Origin: Microbispora hainanensis
GTDB lineage: Bacteria; Actinomycetota; Actinomycetes; Streptosporangiales; Streptosporangiaceae
NCBI RefSeq assembly: GCF_006874475.1
Contig: NZ_VIRM01000024.1
Location: forward strand, 57,287 to 121,286
Length of the DNA stretch: 64,000 nt
Direction: 5' to 3'
The position numbers and the translations under genes were made by a program. Each line of letters opens with the position of its first letter. Within the stretch, counting starts at the first letter, position 1. Shown here in pieces: positions 1 to 10,499 of this stretch. Under the pieces are notes generated by a model, which had not been told where the DNA came from, did not search any database, and worked only from the letters and a program-made list of their open reading frames with translations.

Positions 1-536
1 AGCGGATGCCCCGCGACCTCTATCTGCCGGCCCTCCGGTCGGCCCGGCACGTCCACGTCTCGATCGTGGACTTCGCCCGGCACGTCTACGCCGACATCCC
101 CGACGGCGCGACGATCTCGACCGACCTGCACGACTGGGACGGCGAGAACCCGCACCACGAGGACTTCGCCTACTCCTCCGACCTGGTCTTCCTGTCCGCG
201 GCCAGGCTCGGCGGGCGGCGCGAGGAGGTCATGCGGGCGATCGCCGAGCGGGGCCGCGCGTCGGTGGTCGTGTGCACGGACGGGGCCGCGGGCTGCCACG
301 TTTTGGCCGGAGGGCAGGTGCGCCGCTTCCCGGCCGCGCCGCCGCCCGGCCCCGTGGCCGACAGCAACGGCGCCGGCGACGCGTTCGTGTCCGGCTTCCT
401 GTACGGCCGCCTGACTGGCCGGCCTCCGGAGGAGTGCGTACGGCTGGGCGCCGTGGCCGGGGCGCACGCGTGCACCTCGGAGGGCACGCACGAGGACCCG
501 ATCGGTCTCGACGCCCTGCTGGGCGCACAGCCGTAA
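1..536 (+). CDS. PfkB-family carbohydrate kinase, 3' part
   Basis: The visible protein is the C-terminal part of a ribokinase/PfkB-type sugar kinase; the reading frame is open to the left edge, so the N-terminal half lies outside the window. The key sign is the PfkB signature 2, DSNGAGDAFVSGFLYG, near residue 120 of the visible part: the GAGD Asp is the catalytic base and the Gly-rich turn forms the anion hole. The family phosphorylates sugars or nucleosides with ATP in the cytosol. It converges on the Entner-Doudoroff operon, so a 2-keto-3-deoxygluconate kinase role is possible, but substrate cannot be read from this fragment. A 6-bp stem with loop GTAA (527-542) straddles the TAA stop and may be a weak terminator. 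Apparent ATG at 6 is probably internal. Confidence 0.85.
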   Translation, partial: RMPRDLYLPALRSARHVHVSIVDFARHVYADIPDGATISTDLHDWDGENPHHEDFAYSSDLVFLSAARLGGRREEVMRAIAERGRASVVVCTDGAAGCHVLAGGQVRRFPAAPPPGPVADSNGAGDAFVSGFLYGRLTGRPPEECVRLGAVAGAHACTSEGTHEDPIGLDALLGAQP

Positions 537-799
537 GGCTGTCCTGAGGGGGTCCGCCGGGTTGTTATGGGGGTGTCATGGGGTGACGCCGGGCTCGCCA
601 CCGCAGGTGAGCGGTCGCGGGCCCGGCACCCATGGACGTGTCCGGGTCGCGGTCACGAGCATGGCCACCGGCTCCGCCGAGGGAGGAAGGACGGACCGGT
701 GAGCTTGAGGAGCCCCGGAAAGCGCCCAGGGGCCCGGGCGGGAGCACTCCGCACCGGCGCGGCTGAGCGCGCCCAGGGACGCGGCGCAGGCCGGAGCGC

Positions 800-1417
800 T
801 CAAGGGCGCAGCGCGGCGGCCTCGGACGCGAGCTTCTCGATCCTGGCGAAGTCGCCCGCGGCCACGAGGCTGCGCGGGGTGAGCCAGCTCCCGCCGACGC
901 AGCCGACGTTCGGCAGGGCGAGGTAGGCCGGCGCGTTCGACGGGGTGATCCCGCCCGTGGGGCAGAACCGCACGTCGGGCAGCGGGCCGCTCAGCGACTT
1001 GAGGTACGCCACGCCGCCGGCCGGCTCGGCCGGGAAGAACTTGAGCTCGCGCACGCCGCGCTCGGCCAGCGTCATCGCCTCGGTGGCCGTGGCGACGCCC
1101 GGCAGGAACGGCACGCCCGAGGCGAGCATGGCCGCGAGCAGGGCGGGCGTGGTGCCGGGGGAGACGAGGAAGCGGGACCCGGCCCCGGTCGCGGCCTCCA
1201 CGTCCTCGGGCGAGCGCACGGTGCCCGCGCCGACCACGGCCTCCGGCACCTCGGCGGCGATCCGCCGGATCGCGTCGAGGGCGGCCGGGGTGCGCAGCGT
1301 GACCTCGATGACCGGCAGCCCGCCCGCGACCAGGGCCCGGGCGAGGGGGACGGCGCTGTCCGCGTCGTCCAGGACGACCACCGGGACGACCGGCGCGAGG
1401 TCGAGAAGGTTGCTCAT
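800..1417 (-). CDS. eda: 2-keto-3-deoxy-6-phosphogluconate aldolase
   Basis: A 205-residue class I aldolase of the KHG/KDPG family, the usual length. It splits KDPG into pyruvate and glyceraldehyde-3-phosphate, the last Entner-Doudoroff step. Visible family motifs are PVIEVTLRTP near residue 33, the Glu-containing VVGAGTV strand, the Schiff-base lysine in RELKFFPAEP, and GGITPSNAPAYL, which binds phosphate. The ATG start (1417) overlaps the TGA of the upstream glucokinase gene as ATGA, so translation is probably coupled. It is the last gene of edd-glk-eda. The 263 bp to the left (537-799), between its stop and that of the convergent PfkB gene, hold no gene that I can support. Confidence 0.93.
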   Translation of the reverse strand: MSNLLDLAPVVPVVVLDDADSAVPLARALVAGGLPVIEVTLRTPAALDAIRRIAAEVPEAVVGAGTVRSPEDVEAATGAGSRFLVSPGTTPALLAAMLASGVPFLPGVATATEAMTLAERGVRELKFFPAEPAGGVAYLKSLSGPLPDVRFCPTGGITPSNAPAYLALPNVGCVGGSWLTPRSLVAAGDFARIEKLASEAAALRP

Positions 1418-2369
1418 ACCAGCTCCACATCGGGATTTCGTTGGGCGAGCCAGGCGGCCGCACCCGTCAGCGCGGGCTGCTCGGCGGTGATCAGGACGGT
1501 GGCGATCGCGGCGGCATACTCCGTCAGCGCCGGCGCGGTCGTCTCGAACCGGGCCCGGAACGCGCTGCCGGGGATCCGCGAGACCAGGCGGGGCAGCACG
1601 CCGCCGCCCAGGTAGACCCCGCCCCGCGCGGCGAAGGTGAGCGCCACGCCCCCGGCGAAGCCACCGAGCATGGCGAGGAAGACCTCCACGGTCTCGGCGC
1701 ACAGCGGGTCGTCCGAGGAGGTGATCTGCGCGGCCGTGCGGTCCTCGGGCGTGACGCCGCGCACGAGCGCGAGCCCGCGGTGCAGGCGCGGCAGCCCGGT
1801 GCCCGACAGCAGGTGCTCGGCGTCCACGTACGGCAGGCCGTCCGCGCGCACCGCCCGGACGATCTCCATCTCCAGGTCGGTGACGGCGGGCGCCGCGATG
1901 TGCCCGCCCTCGCCGGGCACCGGCTGCCACCCCTCCCGTACGGGCACGAGACCGGCCACTCCGAGCCCGGTGCCGGGCCCGAGCACGACCTTCGTCAGGC
2001 CGGCTGCCGGCGGCGGGCCGCCGAGCGGCACGAGGTCGTCCCCCGCCAGGTGCGGCAGTGAGATCGCCAGCGCCTCGAAGTCGTTGAGCAGCACCGCACG
2101 CGGGATGCCGAGCTCCTTGACGGACCCGGTCCATCCCGCGTTCGTCAGCCGGTATCGGTCGTCCTCGACCGGACCGGCGATCGCCAGGCACGCGGCCCCC
2201 GGCCGAACTCCGCCCGCATGGTCTGCGAGATAGGCGGCTACGGCATCGGCAAGGCCGAGATGCTGGGAAACGTCGAGTACGGCTACCGCCTCCGGCTGCC
2301 CTCCGGGCCGGGTCACCAAACCGAACCTGGCGTTGGTTCCGCCGACGTCCGCGACCAGCCAGGGAAGGC

Positions 2370-2373
<4 letters not shown>
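1414..2373 (-). CDS. glk: Glucokinase (PF02685 type)
   Basis: A 319-residue ATP-dependent glucokinase. The N-terminal phosphate-binding motif [14 protein letters not shown] and the central LNDFEALA segment (Asp as catalytic base), followed by [13 protein letters not shown], mark the proteobacterial-type glucokinase family. It lacks the CxCGxxGCxE zinc motif of the ROK glucokinases that are usual in actinomycetes. GEGGHIAAP and a GGGV segment near the C-terminus complete the fold. It makes glucose-6-phosphate, which feeds phosphogluconate and hence the neighbouring Edd and Eda. The GTG start (2373) overlaps the TGA of edd as GTGA, and its own stop overlaps the eda start, so the three genes form a tightly coupled operon. 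The GTG start has no separate ribosome site, as expected for coupling. Confidence 0.9.
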
Positions 2374-4217
<1,844 letters not shown>

Positions 4218-4360
4218 GGAAGGTTCTCCTCCTGCCGGGGCCGCCGCGAGGCGGGGTCCAACTCGCCCCGGAGCCTTCGTCCCGGGACGTGTGCCCGGCG
4301 GGACGTCCGGCCCCCGATCCGTTGATCGGGCACCAGGTGTCGATCGGGCACGGAAGGGAC

Positions 4361-4388
4361 AGTATCGGGAAGTTATGCGACTTTTCAA
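4361..4388 (-). promoter_or_regulatory. Candidate promoter of edd-glk-eda
   Basis: On the minus strand a -35-like TTGAAA (4388-4383) is followed by a 16-nt spacer and a -10-like GATACT (4366-4361). Transcription would begin near 4354, leaving a leader of about 135 nt before the edd GTG. It is the AT-richest part of the 223-bp divergent gap. Pattern only; not tested. Confidence 0.4.
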
Positions 4389-4406
4389 GCCGACTTTTGT
4401 AACTTC
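4369..4406. promoter_or_regulatory. Inverted repeat, likely operator between edd and the ROK gene
   Basis: A perfect 7-bp inverted repeat, GAAGTTA (4369-4375) and TAACTTC (4400-4406), encloses two direct copies of GACTTTT (4379-4385 and 4392-4398) 13 bp apart. It covers the spacer and -35 of the candidate edd promoter, the expected place for repression by the divergently encoded ROK regulator. The pairing with that protein is inference. Confidence 0.45.
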
Positions 4407-4440
4407 GAATGAATAAGTCATTGAACTTAGGTGAGCTTCT

Positions 4441-5610
4441 GTGCTTCACTTACGCTCGATGTCACGTCTAGCCACCACCGGCGAGGTCCTCCAGCTCATC
4501 CGGAGCGGGGAGGCGGTGACGCGCGCCGACATCGGCCGTGTTACCGGCCTGTCCCGCCCGGCCGTCGCGCACCGCGTCAGCGATCTGCTGCAGCGCGGAC
4601 TGATCGTGGAGGACGCCGAAGGGCCGTCCACCGGGGGCCGCCCGCCCATGCGGCTGCGCTTCGCCACCTCCGGGGGAGTCGTCCCGGTGGCCTCGCTCGG
4701 CGCCCGCCGCACCCAGATCGCGCTGTGCGACCTCGCGGGCGAGGTGCTGCACCGCACCGACCTGGACATCGACGTCGAGGAGGGGCCGGGCGTCGTCCTG
4801 CCCCTGCTCATGGACACCTGGGAGAAGCTGCTCGACGGGCGTGACGACGTCGTCGGCATCGGCCTGGGCGTGCCGGCGACCGTGGAGTTCGCCGCCGGAC
4901 GGGTCGAGAGCGCTCGCGTGATGGCGAGCTGGACCGGCGTGGTGATCCCACCGATAATCGCCGAGCGGTTCGACGTGCCGGTGCTCGTGGACAACGACGT
5001 GAACGTCATCGCGATGGGCGAGCACCGGGTCGTCTACGCCTCGGAGCTCGACGACCTGCTGTTCGTGAAGGTCTCCACCCGGATCGGCGCGGGTGTGATC
5101 TCCGGCGGCGGCATCCTGCGCGGCGCGCTCGGCGCGGCCGGGGAGATCGGGCACATCCCGGTCCGGGACGGCGGGGGAGTGCTGTGCCGCTGCGGCAACC
5201 TCGACTGCGTCGACTCGGTCGCCAGCGGCACCGCGATCCTGCGCGACCTGCGGGCCAAGGGCCGCGACGTGACGTCGCTCGCCGACGTGACCGCCCTGGT
5301 CCGGGCCGGCGACGCGGAGACCATGGCCGTCGTGCGGCAGGCCGGCCGCTGGCTGGGCGAGGTCATCTCCGGCGCGGTCAACCTGCTCAACCCCGCCGTC
5401 GTGGTCCTCGGCGGCGACGTCGCCGAGATGTTCCAGCCGCTGGTGTCGGGCGTGCGCGAGGTCGTCTACCGGCGCTCGACCCAGCTCGCCACCCGCAGCC
5501 TGCGCATCGAGCGCAGCCGCCTCGGGCCCGGCGCGGGCATCACCGGCTGCGCCCTCATGGTGCTCGACCACGTCCTGTCGGCCCAGGCCGTCGACGCCGC
5601 CGCCCGCTGA
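4441..5610 (+). CDS. ROK-family transcriptional regulator
   Basis: A 389-residue NagC/XylR-type regulator. Residues 1-65 form a winged helix-turn-helix ([20 protein letters not shown], then [20 protein letters not shown]). The remainder is a sugar-kinase-like ROK domain. The ROK zinc motif is present in variant form as [11 protein letters not shown] near residue 245 (usual CxCGxxGCxE), so Zn binding is likely while the sugar-kinase role is not expected. It probably senses a sugar or sugar phosphate and controls the divergent edd-glk-eda operon. Start GTG 4441 has AGGTGAG 6 nt upstream; ATG 4459 is an alternative. Confidence 0.85.
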   Translation: MLHLRSMSRLATTGEVLQLIRSGEAVTRADIGRVTGLSRPAVAHRVSDLLQRGLIVEDAEGPSTGGRPPMRLRFATSGGVVPVASLGARRTQIALCDLAGEVLHRTDLDIDVEEGPGVVLPLLMDTWEKLLDGRDDVVGIGLGVPATVEFAAGRVESARVMASWTGVVIPPIIAERFDVPVLVDNDVNVIAMGEHRVVYASELDDLLFVKVSTRIGAGVISGGGILRGALGAAGEIGHIPVRDGGGVLCRCGNLDCVDSVASGTAILRDLRAKGRDVTSLADVTALVRAGDAETMAVVRQAGRWLGEVISGAVNLLNPAVVVLGGDVAEMFQPLVSGVREVVYRRSTQLATRSLRIERSRLGPGAGITGCALMVLDHVLSAQAVDAAAR

Positions 5611-5615
5611 AGCCC

Positions 5616-5651
5616 GCCGTTCGCATGCCCGGGTAATGCCCGGCGAATGGC
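5616..5651 (+). terminator. Hairpin after the ROK gene
   Basis: GCCGTTCGC (5616-5624) pairs with GCGAATGGC (5643-5651) with one G-T wobble, and an inner GGG/CCC pairing extends it. It begins 5 nt after the ROK stop and has no T tract, as is common for actinomycete terminators. Confidence 0.35.
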
Positions 5652-5775
5652 CGGTGGACGCCCTGGTCCGCCACGCGGGCAGCCAGGAGAGTGGAGCCAT
5701 GACCGGTGCGCGCACGCCGGCGCGCGGCAGGGAGCGTCGCTGTATCCCCACTCCGGTTCCCCACTCCGGCCGCGG

Positions 5776-6648
5776 TCACGAGCGGAGAGCCGCCAGGTCG
5801 ACGTGCCGCAGGCGGCCAGGATCGTCGATCGCCTCGATTCCGGCGATCTTGTCGTGATCGAAGGTGAAGGCCAGCGCCCCGATGAGGCGTCCTCGCGGGA
5901 CGATCGCGAGGCCCACGGCGCCGTCCACCAGCGCGGGCCGTACGAACCGGGCGGCCCGCGAGAAGGTGAGCGCGTGGGCGCCCACGGCTCGCGCGCCCCG
6001 CACCGGCTCCGCGTCGCCTTCGCTAAGCAGGACATCGGGATCGAGCACGGCGAGCAGCCCGTCGAAGTCACCGTGCCGCAGCGCGGCGAGGAAGGCGTCG
6101 ACGACCCGCCGCTGGCGGGCGATGTCCACCTGCCGGGGCGGGATCGCGCCCACGACCCGTCTGCGGGCCCGGCTGGCGAGCTGACGGGTGGCGGCCGGAG
6201 ACCTTCCGAGGATGTTGGCGATCTCGCCGAAGGGCACGGCGAAGACGTCGTGCAGGACGAACGCGAGCCGTTCGGCGGGGGCGAGACCGTCGAGCACGAC
6301 CATCAGCGCGGGACCTATCGAGTCGGCCAGCAGGGCCTCGGCTTCGGGATCTCCGGCGTCGTGGCCTTCGGCGGAGAGCTCGGCCGTGACCTCGGCGGGG
6401 CCCTCGGGGAGGGGTTCCTCGCGGCGATTACGGCGCGCGCGGAGCATGTTCAGGCACTCCCGGGCGACGACGGTGGTGAGCCAGCCCGCGAGGTTGGCCA
6501 CTTCGGCGGTGTCGGCGCCGCTGAGCCGCAGCCACGCGTTCTGCACCGCGTCGTCCGCCTCCGCGTGCGAGCCCAGCATCCGGTAGGCGACCGCCCGCAG
6601 GCGGGGCCGCTGCTCCTCGAAGCGCGCGGCCAGCCCGTTCTCGTCCAT
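5776..6648 (-). CDS. ECF sigma factor with C-terminal SnoaL-like domain (SigJ type)
   Basis: A 290-residue extracytoplasmic-function sigma factor. Region 2 spans about residues 7-75 (LRAVAYRMLGSHAEADDAVQ). Region 4 spans about 105-170, with the helix-turn-helix VPFGEIANILGRSPAATRQL. About 120 further residues look like the NTF2/SnoaL-like domain of SigJ/ECF41-type sigma factors, which regulates activity in place of a separate anti-sigma factor. The start ATG 6648 has GAAGGA upstream. It faces a DoxX-like gene across a symmetrical 74-bp gap, and the two are probably co-regulated. The signal sensed is unknown. Confidence 0.85.
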   Translation of the reverse strand: MDENGLAARFEEQRPRLRAVAYRMLGSHAEADDAVQNAWLRLSGADTAEVANLAGWLTTVVARECLNMLRARRNRREEPLPEGPAEVTAELSAEGHDAGDPEAEALLADSIGPALMVVLDGLAPAERLAFVLHDVFAVPFGEIANILGRSPAATRQLASRARRRVVGAIPPRQVDIARQRRVVDAFLAALRHGDFDGLLAVLDPDVLLSEGDAEPVRGARAVGAHALTFSRAARFVRPALVDGAVGLAIVPRGRLIGALAFTFDHDKIAGIEAIDDPGRLRHVDLAALRS

Positions 6649-6650
6649 CG

Positions 6651-6710
6651 GTCACATCCTTCCGCCGCCGGGGTTCATGGCGATGAACCCGGACCTCGCT
6701 CGGATGTGAC
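6651..6710. promoter_or_regulatory. Nested dyad between sigma factor and DoxX-like gene
   Basis: Two inverted repeats share one exact centre at 6680.5. The outer arms are GTCACATCC (6651-6659) and GGATGTGAC (6702-6710). The inner arms are GGGTTCAT (6671-6678) and ATGAACCC (6683-6690) around GGCG. Both 11-bp gaps are equal. The outer arms abut the ribosome sites of the two divergent genes. It may be a shared promoter/operator, or in RNA a hairpin able to sequester both leaders. Confidence 0.55.
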
Positions 6711-6722
6711 AAGGAGCATCTC

Positions 6723-7151
6723 ATGGCAACGATTTCGAGCAGCACCAGGCGCTGGGCACACGTGCGCGCGGCCGCCTACTGGACGGCCACCGTGGCGGTG
6801 GCGGCCGAACTGGCGGTCGGCGGCGTCTGGGACATCGGGCGGATTCCGTACGTGCGCGACCTGGTGACGCACCTGGGCTATCCGTCCTACTTCCTGGTGC
6901 TGCTGGGCGCCTGGAAGGTGCTGGGGGCGATCGCCCTGCTCGTCCCGCGCCGCGCGCTGGTCAAGGAGTGGGCCTACGCGGGGGTCCTCTTCACCTACAC
7001 GGGGGCCGTGGTCTCCCATCTGACCACCGGATATGCCGTGGGCGAGGTGTGGGTGCTCTCCATGCTGGCCGCACTCACCGTGGTGTCCTGGGCGCTGCGG
7101 CCCTCCGGCCGCCGCACCGGCCGCCGCACCGGCCGTCTCGCCGCGCGGTGA
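6723..7151 (+). CDS. DoxX-like small membrane protein
   Basis: A 142-residue protein with four predicted membrane helices (about 12-32, 50-72, 78-98 and 102-122) and a basic Arg-rich tail. The pattern, with YPSYFLVLLGAWKVLGAIAL and a helix-loop-helix repeat, matches the DoxX-like family of inner-membrane proteins; several relatives belong to oxidative-stress or thiosulfate-related complexes, but function here is not known. AAGGAG lies 6 nt before the ATG. It is divergent from the sigma factor gene, which suggests that it is a target of that sigma factor. Confidence 0.75.
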   Translation: MATISSSTRRWAHVRAAAYWTATVAVAAELAVGGVWDIGRIPYVRDLVTHLGYPSYFLVLLGAWKVLGAIALLVPRRALVKEWAYAGVLFTYTGAVVSHLTTGYAVGEVWVLSMLAALTVVSWALRPSGRRTGRRTGRLAAR

Positions 7152-7274
7152 CGGCCGGCGGCGACGTGGCGGGGTCGAACGCCGGTCATCGGAGTGCCCA
7201 GGCCGGGTAACGGAAATGTCCCCGGGGGGCACTAGGCTCTGTGCCGATCTTCCAGTGCCTCCCAGGAGTTTTTC

Positions 7275-8039
7275 GTGCGTGAACGTGTCCGCCGTCTGAT
7301 CGAGTCGCCGCGGTTCCAGCAGGTGATCACGGTGGTGATCCTCTTCAACGCGGCCACGCTGGGCGTCGAGACCTCGGCCGAGGCGACCGCCCGCTACGGC
7401 ACGGAACTGCACGTCGCCGACCACGTCGCCCTGTACATCTTCGTGGCGGAGATCCTGGCCAAGATCTACGTCTACCGGTGGCGGTTCCTCCGCGACGCCT
7501 GGAACGTCTTCGACCTGCTGATCATCGGCTTCTCGTTCCTCCCCACGGCGGGCGGCCTGTCGGTGCTGCGGGCACTGCGCGTCCTGCGGGCGCTGCGGCT
7601 GATCTCGGTGGTGCCGTCGCTGCGTCGGGTGGTCTCCGCGCTGCTCACCGCCATCCCCGGGATGAGCTCGATCGTCGTCCTGCTCGGCCTCATCCTGTAC
7701 GTCGCCGGCGTCATGGGCACCAAGCTCTACGGCACCGCCGCGCCCGAGTATTTCGGCGACCTGCCCACGTCGCTCTACACGCTGTTCCAGGTCATGACGG
7801 GGGACGGCTGGTCGGAGATCAACCGTCAGTTGATGGAGAGTCATCCCTCGTCGTGGATCTACTTCGTCGTCTTCGTACTGATCTGCACCTTCGTCGTGCT
7901 GAACCTCTTCATCGCGGTCGTGGTGAGCGCCATGGAGGAGGAGGCCAGGGACGACCGCTCGACGCTCGCCGAGCTGTCGGCCCTGCGCGAGGAGATCAGG
8001 AGCCTGCGCGAGAGCCTGGGCGAACGGGTGCCCTCCTGA
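7275..8039 (+). CDS. Single-domain voltage-gated cation channel (NaChBac-like)
   Basis: A 254-residue protein of the six-helix ion-transport family, which assembles as a tetramer in the membrane. S1-S3 cover residues 15-90. The voltage sensor S4 has arginines at every third position (R99, R102, R105, R108) with further Arg at 117-118. S5 is about 130-150, the pore loop about 165-185, S6 about 194-220. The selectivity filter reads TGDGWSE (175-181), unlike the TLESWS-type filter of sodium-selective NaChBac/NavAb and closer to filters of eukaryotic calcium channels. The C-terminus is an acidic neck followed by a heptad helix (about 228-250), as in prokaryotic Nav channels. Start GTG 7275 has AGGAG upstream. 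Ion preference is inference. Confidence 0.88.
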   Translation: MRERVRRLIESPRFQQVITVVILFNAATLGVETSAEATARYGTELHVADHVALYIFVAEILAKIYVYRWRFLRDAWNVFDLLIIGFSFLPTAGGLSVLRALRVLRALRLISVVPSLRRVVSALLTAIPGMSSIVVLLGLILYVAGVMGTKLYGTAAPEYFGDLPTSLYTLFQVMTGDGWSEINRQLMESHPSSWIYFVVFVLICTFVVLNLFIAVVVSAMEEEARDDRSTLAELSALREEIRSLRESLGERVPS

Positions 8040-8073
8040 CACGCGGGGCCGCCGGCCAGTGATCATCGCTTGC

Positions 8074-8079
8074 TAGACT
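8074..8079 (+). promoter_or_regulatory. -10 box of leaderless HD-domain gene
   Basis: TAGACT ends 6 nt before ATG 8086 and no ribosome site is present. This is the usual actinobacterial arrangement for a leaderless transcript starting at the A of the start codon. No convincing -35 is visible. Confidence 0.45.
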
Positions 8080-8085
8080 CCGCGC

Positions 8086-8691
8086 ATGCGGCTTCCGACG
8101 GACGCTGAGATCCGCGCACTGCACGCGAAACACGCGCCGACGGAGGAAGCGTTCGACCGCGTCTACACGCACTGCGAGATCGTCTGCGCGATCGCCCTGC
8201 GACTGGCCGGCCGCGCCGACCGCGCGGGACTCGACATCGACGCCGACCTGGTGCGGGCCGGAAGCCTCCTGCACGACATCGGCGTCTACCTGCTCTACGA
8301 CGAGGACGGGCGGCTCGACCACGCCGGTTACGTACGCCACGGAGTCCTCGGCCACGAACTGCTCCGCACGGAGGGCCTCCCCGAGAGCCTGTGCCGGTTC
8401 TGCTCCCATCACACGGGCGTGGGGATCAGCCGGGAGGACGTGCTGCGACAGGGGCTGCCGCTGCCTCCCCGCGACTACCTCGCCGAGTCGGCCGAGGAAC
8501 GGCTCGTGATGTTCGCGGACAAGTTTCACAGCAAGACCGACCCGCCGAGGTTCGTCACCGCCGACACCTACGCGGCCCACGTGCGCCGATACGGCGACGA
8601 CAAGGCCGAGGTGTTCGCGTCGATGTGCGCCGTCTTCGGCGTCCCCGACCTGCGGCCGCTCGCGGCGGCGTACGGACACGAGATCGTGTGA
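8086..8691 (+). CDS. HD-domain protein, putative phosphohydrolase
   Basis: A 201-residue HD-superfamily protein, full length for this small group. The metal-binding His-Asp pair is in SLLHDIGVYLL near residue 64; other candidate ligands are His in HGVLGHELL (about 87-91) and the HH of CSHHTGVGIS (about 109). The fold usually hydrolyses phosphate monoesters or nucleotides in the cytosol, with a divalent metal. The substrate cannot be read from sequence. It is probably transcribed alone as a leaderless mRNA, 46 bp after the channel gene. Confidence 0.8.
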   Translation: MRLPTDAEIRALHAKHAPTEEAFDRVYTHCEIVCAIALRLAGRADRAGLDIDADLVRAGSLLHDIGVYLLYDEDGRLDHAGYVRHGVLGHELLRTEGLPESLCRFCSHHTGVGISREDVLRQGLPLPPRDYLAESAEERLVMFADKFHSKTDPPRFVTADTYAAHVRRYGDDKAEVFASMCAVFGVPDLRPLAAAYGHEIV

Positions 8692-8716
8692 CCGTGACCG
8701 GCATGCGCCGCGCGGC

Positions 8717-9691
8717 CTACGGGGTGAGGACGATTCTGCCGAACACCTCGCCGGCGTCCATCTTCCGGTGCGCCACCACGGCCTGGTCCAATGGCAGCAC
8801 CTCGTGCACCACGGTGTGCAGCGCGCCGCGGCCCGCGGCGGCGAACTGCTCGATCCGCACGGCATGCCGGTCGGAGGCGGCCACGGTGTCGGCACTGAAG
8901 GTGGCGAAGGACATCGACTTCCGGAACGCCGCCATCATCGCCGTGCCGAAGTCCGCCGGAGGCTGCCCTCCGACCACGCCGATGACCACCATCCGGCCGT
9001 TCGGGTTGAGCCTGCCGAAGAAGGAAGGCAGGTCCGGTCCGGCTACGACGTCGATGACGACGTCGTAGCCCGCGGGAGCGTCCTTGCCGCCCTCGCCGGA
9101 GCGGTCCAGTACGTGGGTCGCGCCGAGCTTGCGCAGGCGCTCGCCGCGCTCGGCGGACGAGGTGGTGACCGCCATCGCACCGGCGCCGCCGAGAGCCGCG
9201 AGCTGGACCGTCATGATCCCTATGCTGCCCGCCGCACCGCGCACCAGCACCGACTCTCCGGGGGCGAAGCGGGCATGGGCGAGGCCGAAGTGGGCCACCA
9301 CACCGGAGCTTCCGAGCGTCACCGCGTCGACGGCGGACAGGTCCGCGGGGAGGGGAACGATCTCCTCGACCGGGGCGACCGCCTGCTCGACGTAGCCGCC
9401 GCCCACGCCGGTGGACGCCCACACCCGCTGACCGATCCATGACGTATCGACGTCGTCGCCGACGGCGATCACGGTGCCCGCCACCTCGCCGCCGGGGATG
9501 TGGCCCTCCGTGAAACCGTAGGCGGCCAGAGCGCCGCTTCGGATCACGGCGTCCACGCCGCCGACGCCGATCGCCTCGGTGGCGACGAGCACCTGCCCGG
9601 CGCCCGGGACCGGGGCGGGGAGGTCGATGACGGCCAGACCTTCGGGACGTCCGAATGCCTTGATCGCGACTGCCTTCACTGTCGTCTCCAT
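8717..9691 (-). CDS. NADP-dependent quinone oxidoreductase-like dehydrogenase
   Basis: A 324-residue medium-chain dehydrogenase/reductase of the zinc-free quinone-oxidoreductase group. The GroES-like N-terminal half carries GHIPGGEVAGTV. The Rossmann half has the nucleotide-binding glycine motif VLVRGAAGSIGIMTVQLAA near residue 145 and a later VVIGVVGG strand. The structural-zinc cysteine cluster of alcohol dehydrogenases is absent. The reaction would be NADPH-dependent reduction of a quinone or enone; substrate unknown. Start ATG 9691 is taken by homology; an in-frame GTG at 9709 is possible. The 241 bp upstream (9692-9932) hold no gene I can support. Confidence 0.85.
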   Translation of the reverse strand: METTVKAVAIKAFGRPEGLAVIDLPAPVPGAGQVLVATEAIGVGGVDAVIRSGALAAYGFTEGHIPGGEVAGTVIAVGDDVDTSWIGQRVWASTGVGGGYVEQAVAPVEEIVPLPADLSAVDAVTLGSSGVVAHFGLAHARFAPGESVLVRGAAGSIGIMTVQLAALGGAGAMAVTTSSAERGERLRKLGATHVLDRSGEGGKDAPAGYDVVIDVVAGPDLPSFFGRLNPNGRMVVIGVVGGQPPADFGTAMMAAFRKSMSFATFSADTVAASDRHAVRIEQFAAAGRGALHTVVHEVLPLDQAVVAHRKMDAGEVFGRIVLTP

Positions 9692-9932
9692 GCTGCTGGG
9701 ATCGATCACCTGTGCCGGGGCGGCCGGCGGTGCCCGAGGGCCGCACCCGGGGAAGCGCGCGGCTTCCACGTCTCGGACGCTAACGAACCCCGCCGCCCGG
9801 GCGGCCGAAGTGAGAACGGCGAGCGACCACTTGACTCGGATCCCGCGGTCCGGCTCTCTGGACGGCCGTGAACGCATGCTGGAGGCGGCAGGCGCCCGGC
9901 GAGCAGCACGGGAGAACCGCTGAGGAGGCGAC

Positions 9933-10499
9933 CTACGCCCTCGCCGCCAGCCGGTCGATCTGGACTTCGAGCGGAGGCGCGCCGAGGCGGTTGTCGACCT
10001 CGTCGTACGGCACGGCGGGCGGCTCGTCGACGCGGATGGCACGCAGGTATTCGGCGAAGTTCTCCAGCTTCTGCCCGTCCCTGACGAGGCCCCGGCGGAG
10101 AAGCCGCCCCCGCAGCGTCGGGCCGTCGGATCGGATCCAGATCAGGCGTACGTCCGGCCCGCCCAGCGCCTCCACCCACGCGTGCCAGAGCGCCGCGTCG
10201 TGCACCTGGGAGGTGAAGGGCCCGCCGAGCATCACCGGGCAGCCGTGGGAGCGGATCTCCCTGGCCGTCGCCGTCATGCCCGCATACTCGTGCCGTTTGA
10301 CGTGCTCGTCATACCACGGCCCCTCGCGCTCGCCCGTGGGCCTGCCGTACGCCGCGAGCATGGCCTCGACGAAGCCGCCGTACATCGTGTCCTTGTCGAG
10401 CAGGGCGGGCACGGGATCGAGGCGGGCCAGCAGCAGCTCGCAGACGGTCGACTTGCCCGCGCCCGGCGGACCGGACACCACCCAGACGGGAGCGGTCAT
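9933..10499 (-). CDS. P-loop NTPase, small-molecule kinase-like
   Basis: A 188-residue AAA/adenylate-kinase-like P-loop protein. Walker A is GPPGAGKST at about residue 10. [13 protein letters not shown] after strand 2 and [19 protein letters not shown] later resemble the lid and phosphate-binding region of gluconate/shikimate-type kinases and of uncharacterised nucleoside kinases. Substrate unknown. The ATG (10499) overlaps the TGA of the small gene upstream as ATGA, so the two are co-translated, probably in one operon with the protease further upstream. Confidence 0.8.
   Translation of the reverse strand: MTAPVWVVSGPPGAGKSTVCELLLARLDPVPALLDKDTMYGGFVEAMLAAYGRPTGEREGPWYDEHVKRHEYAGMTATAREIRSHGCPVMLGGPFTSQVHDAALWHAWVEALGGPDVRLIWIRSDGPTLRGRLLRRGLVRDGQKLENFAEYLRAIRVDEPPAVPYDEVDNRLGAPPLEVQIDRLAARA

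Noticed and set aside
537..799. Possible small gene or RNA between the PfkB and eda genes
   Set aside because: No start with ribosome site, no coding bias, and no convincing conserved structure beyond a short hairpin at the PfkB stop.
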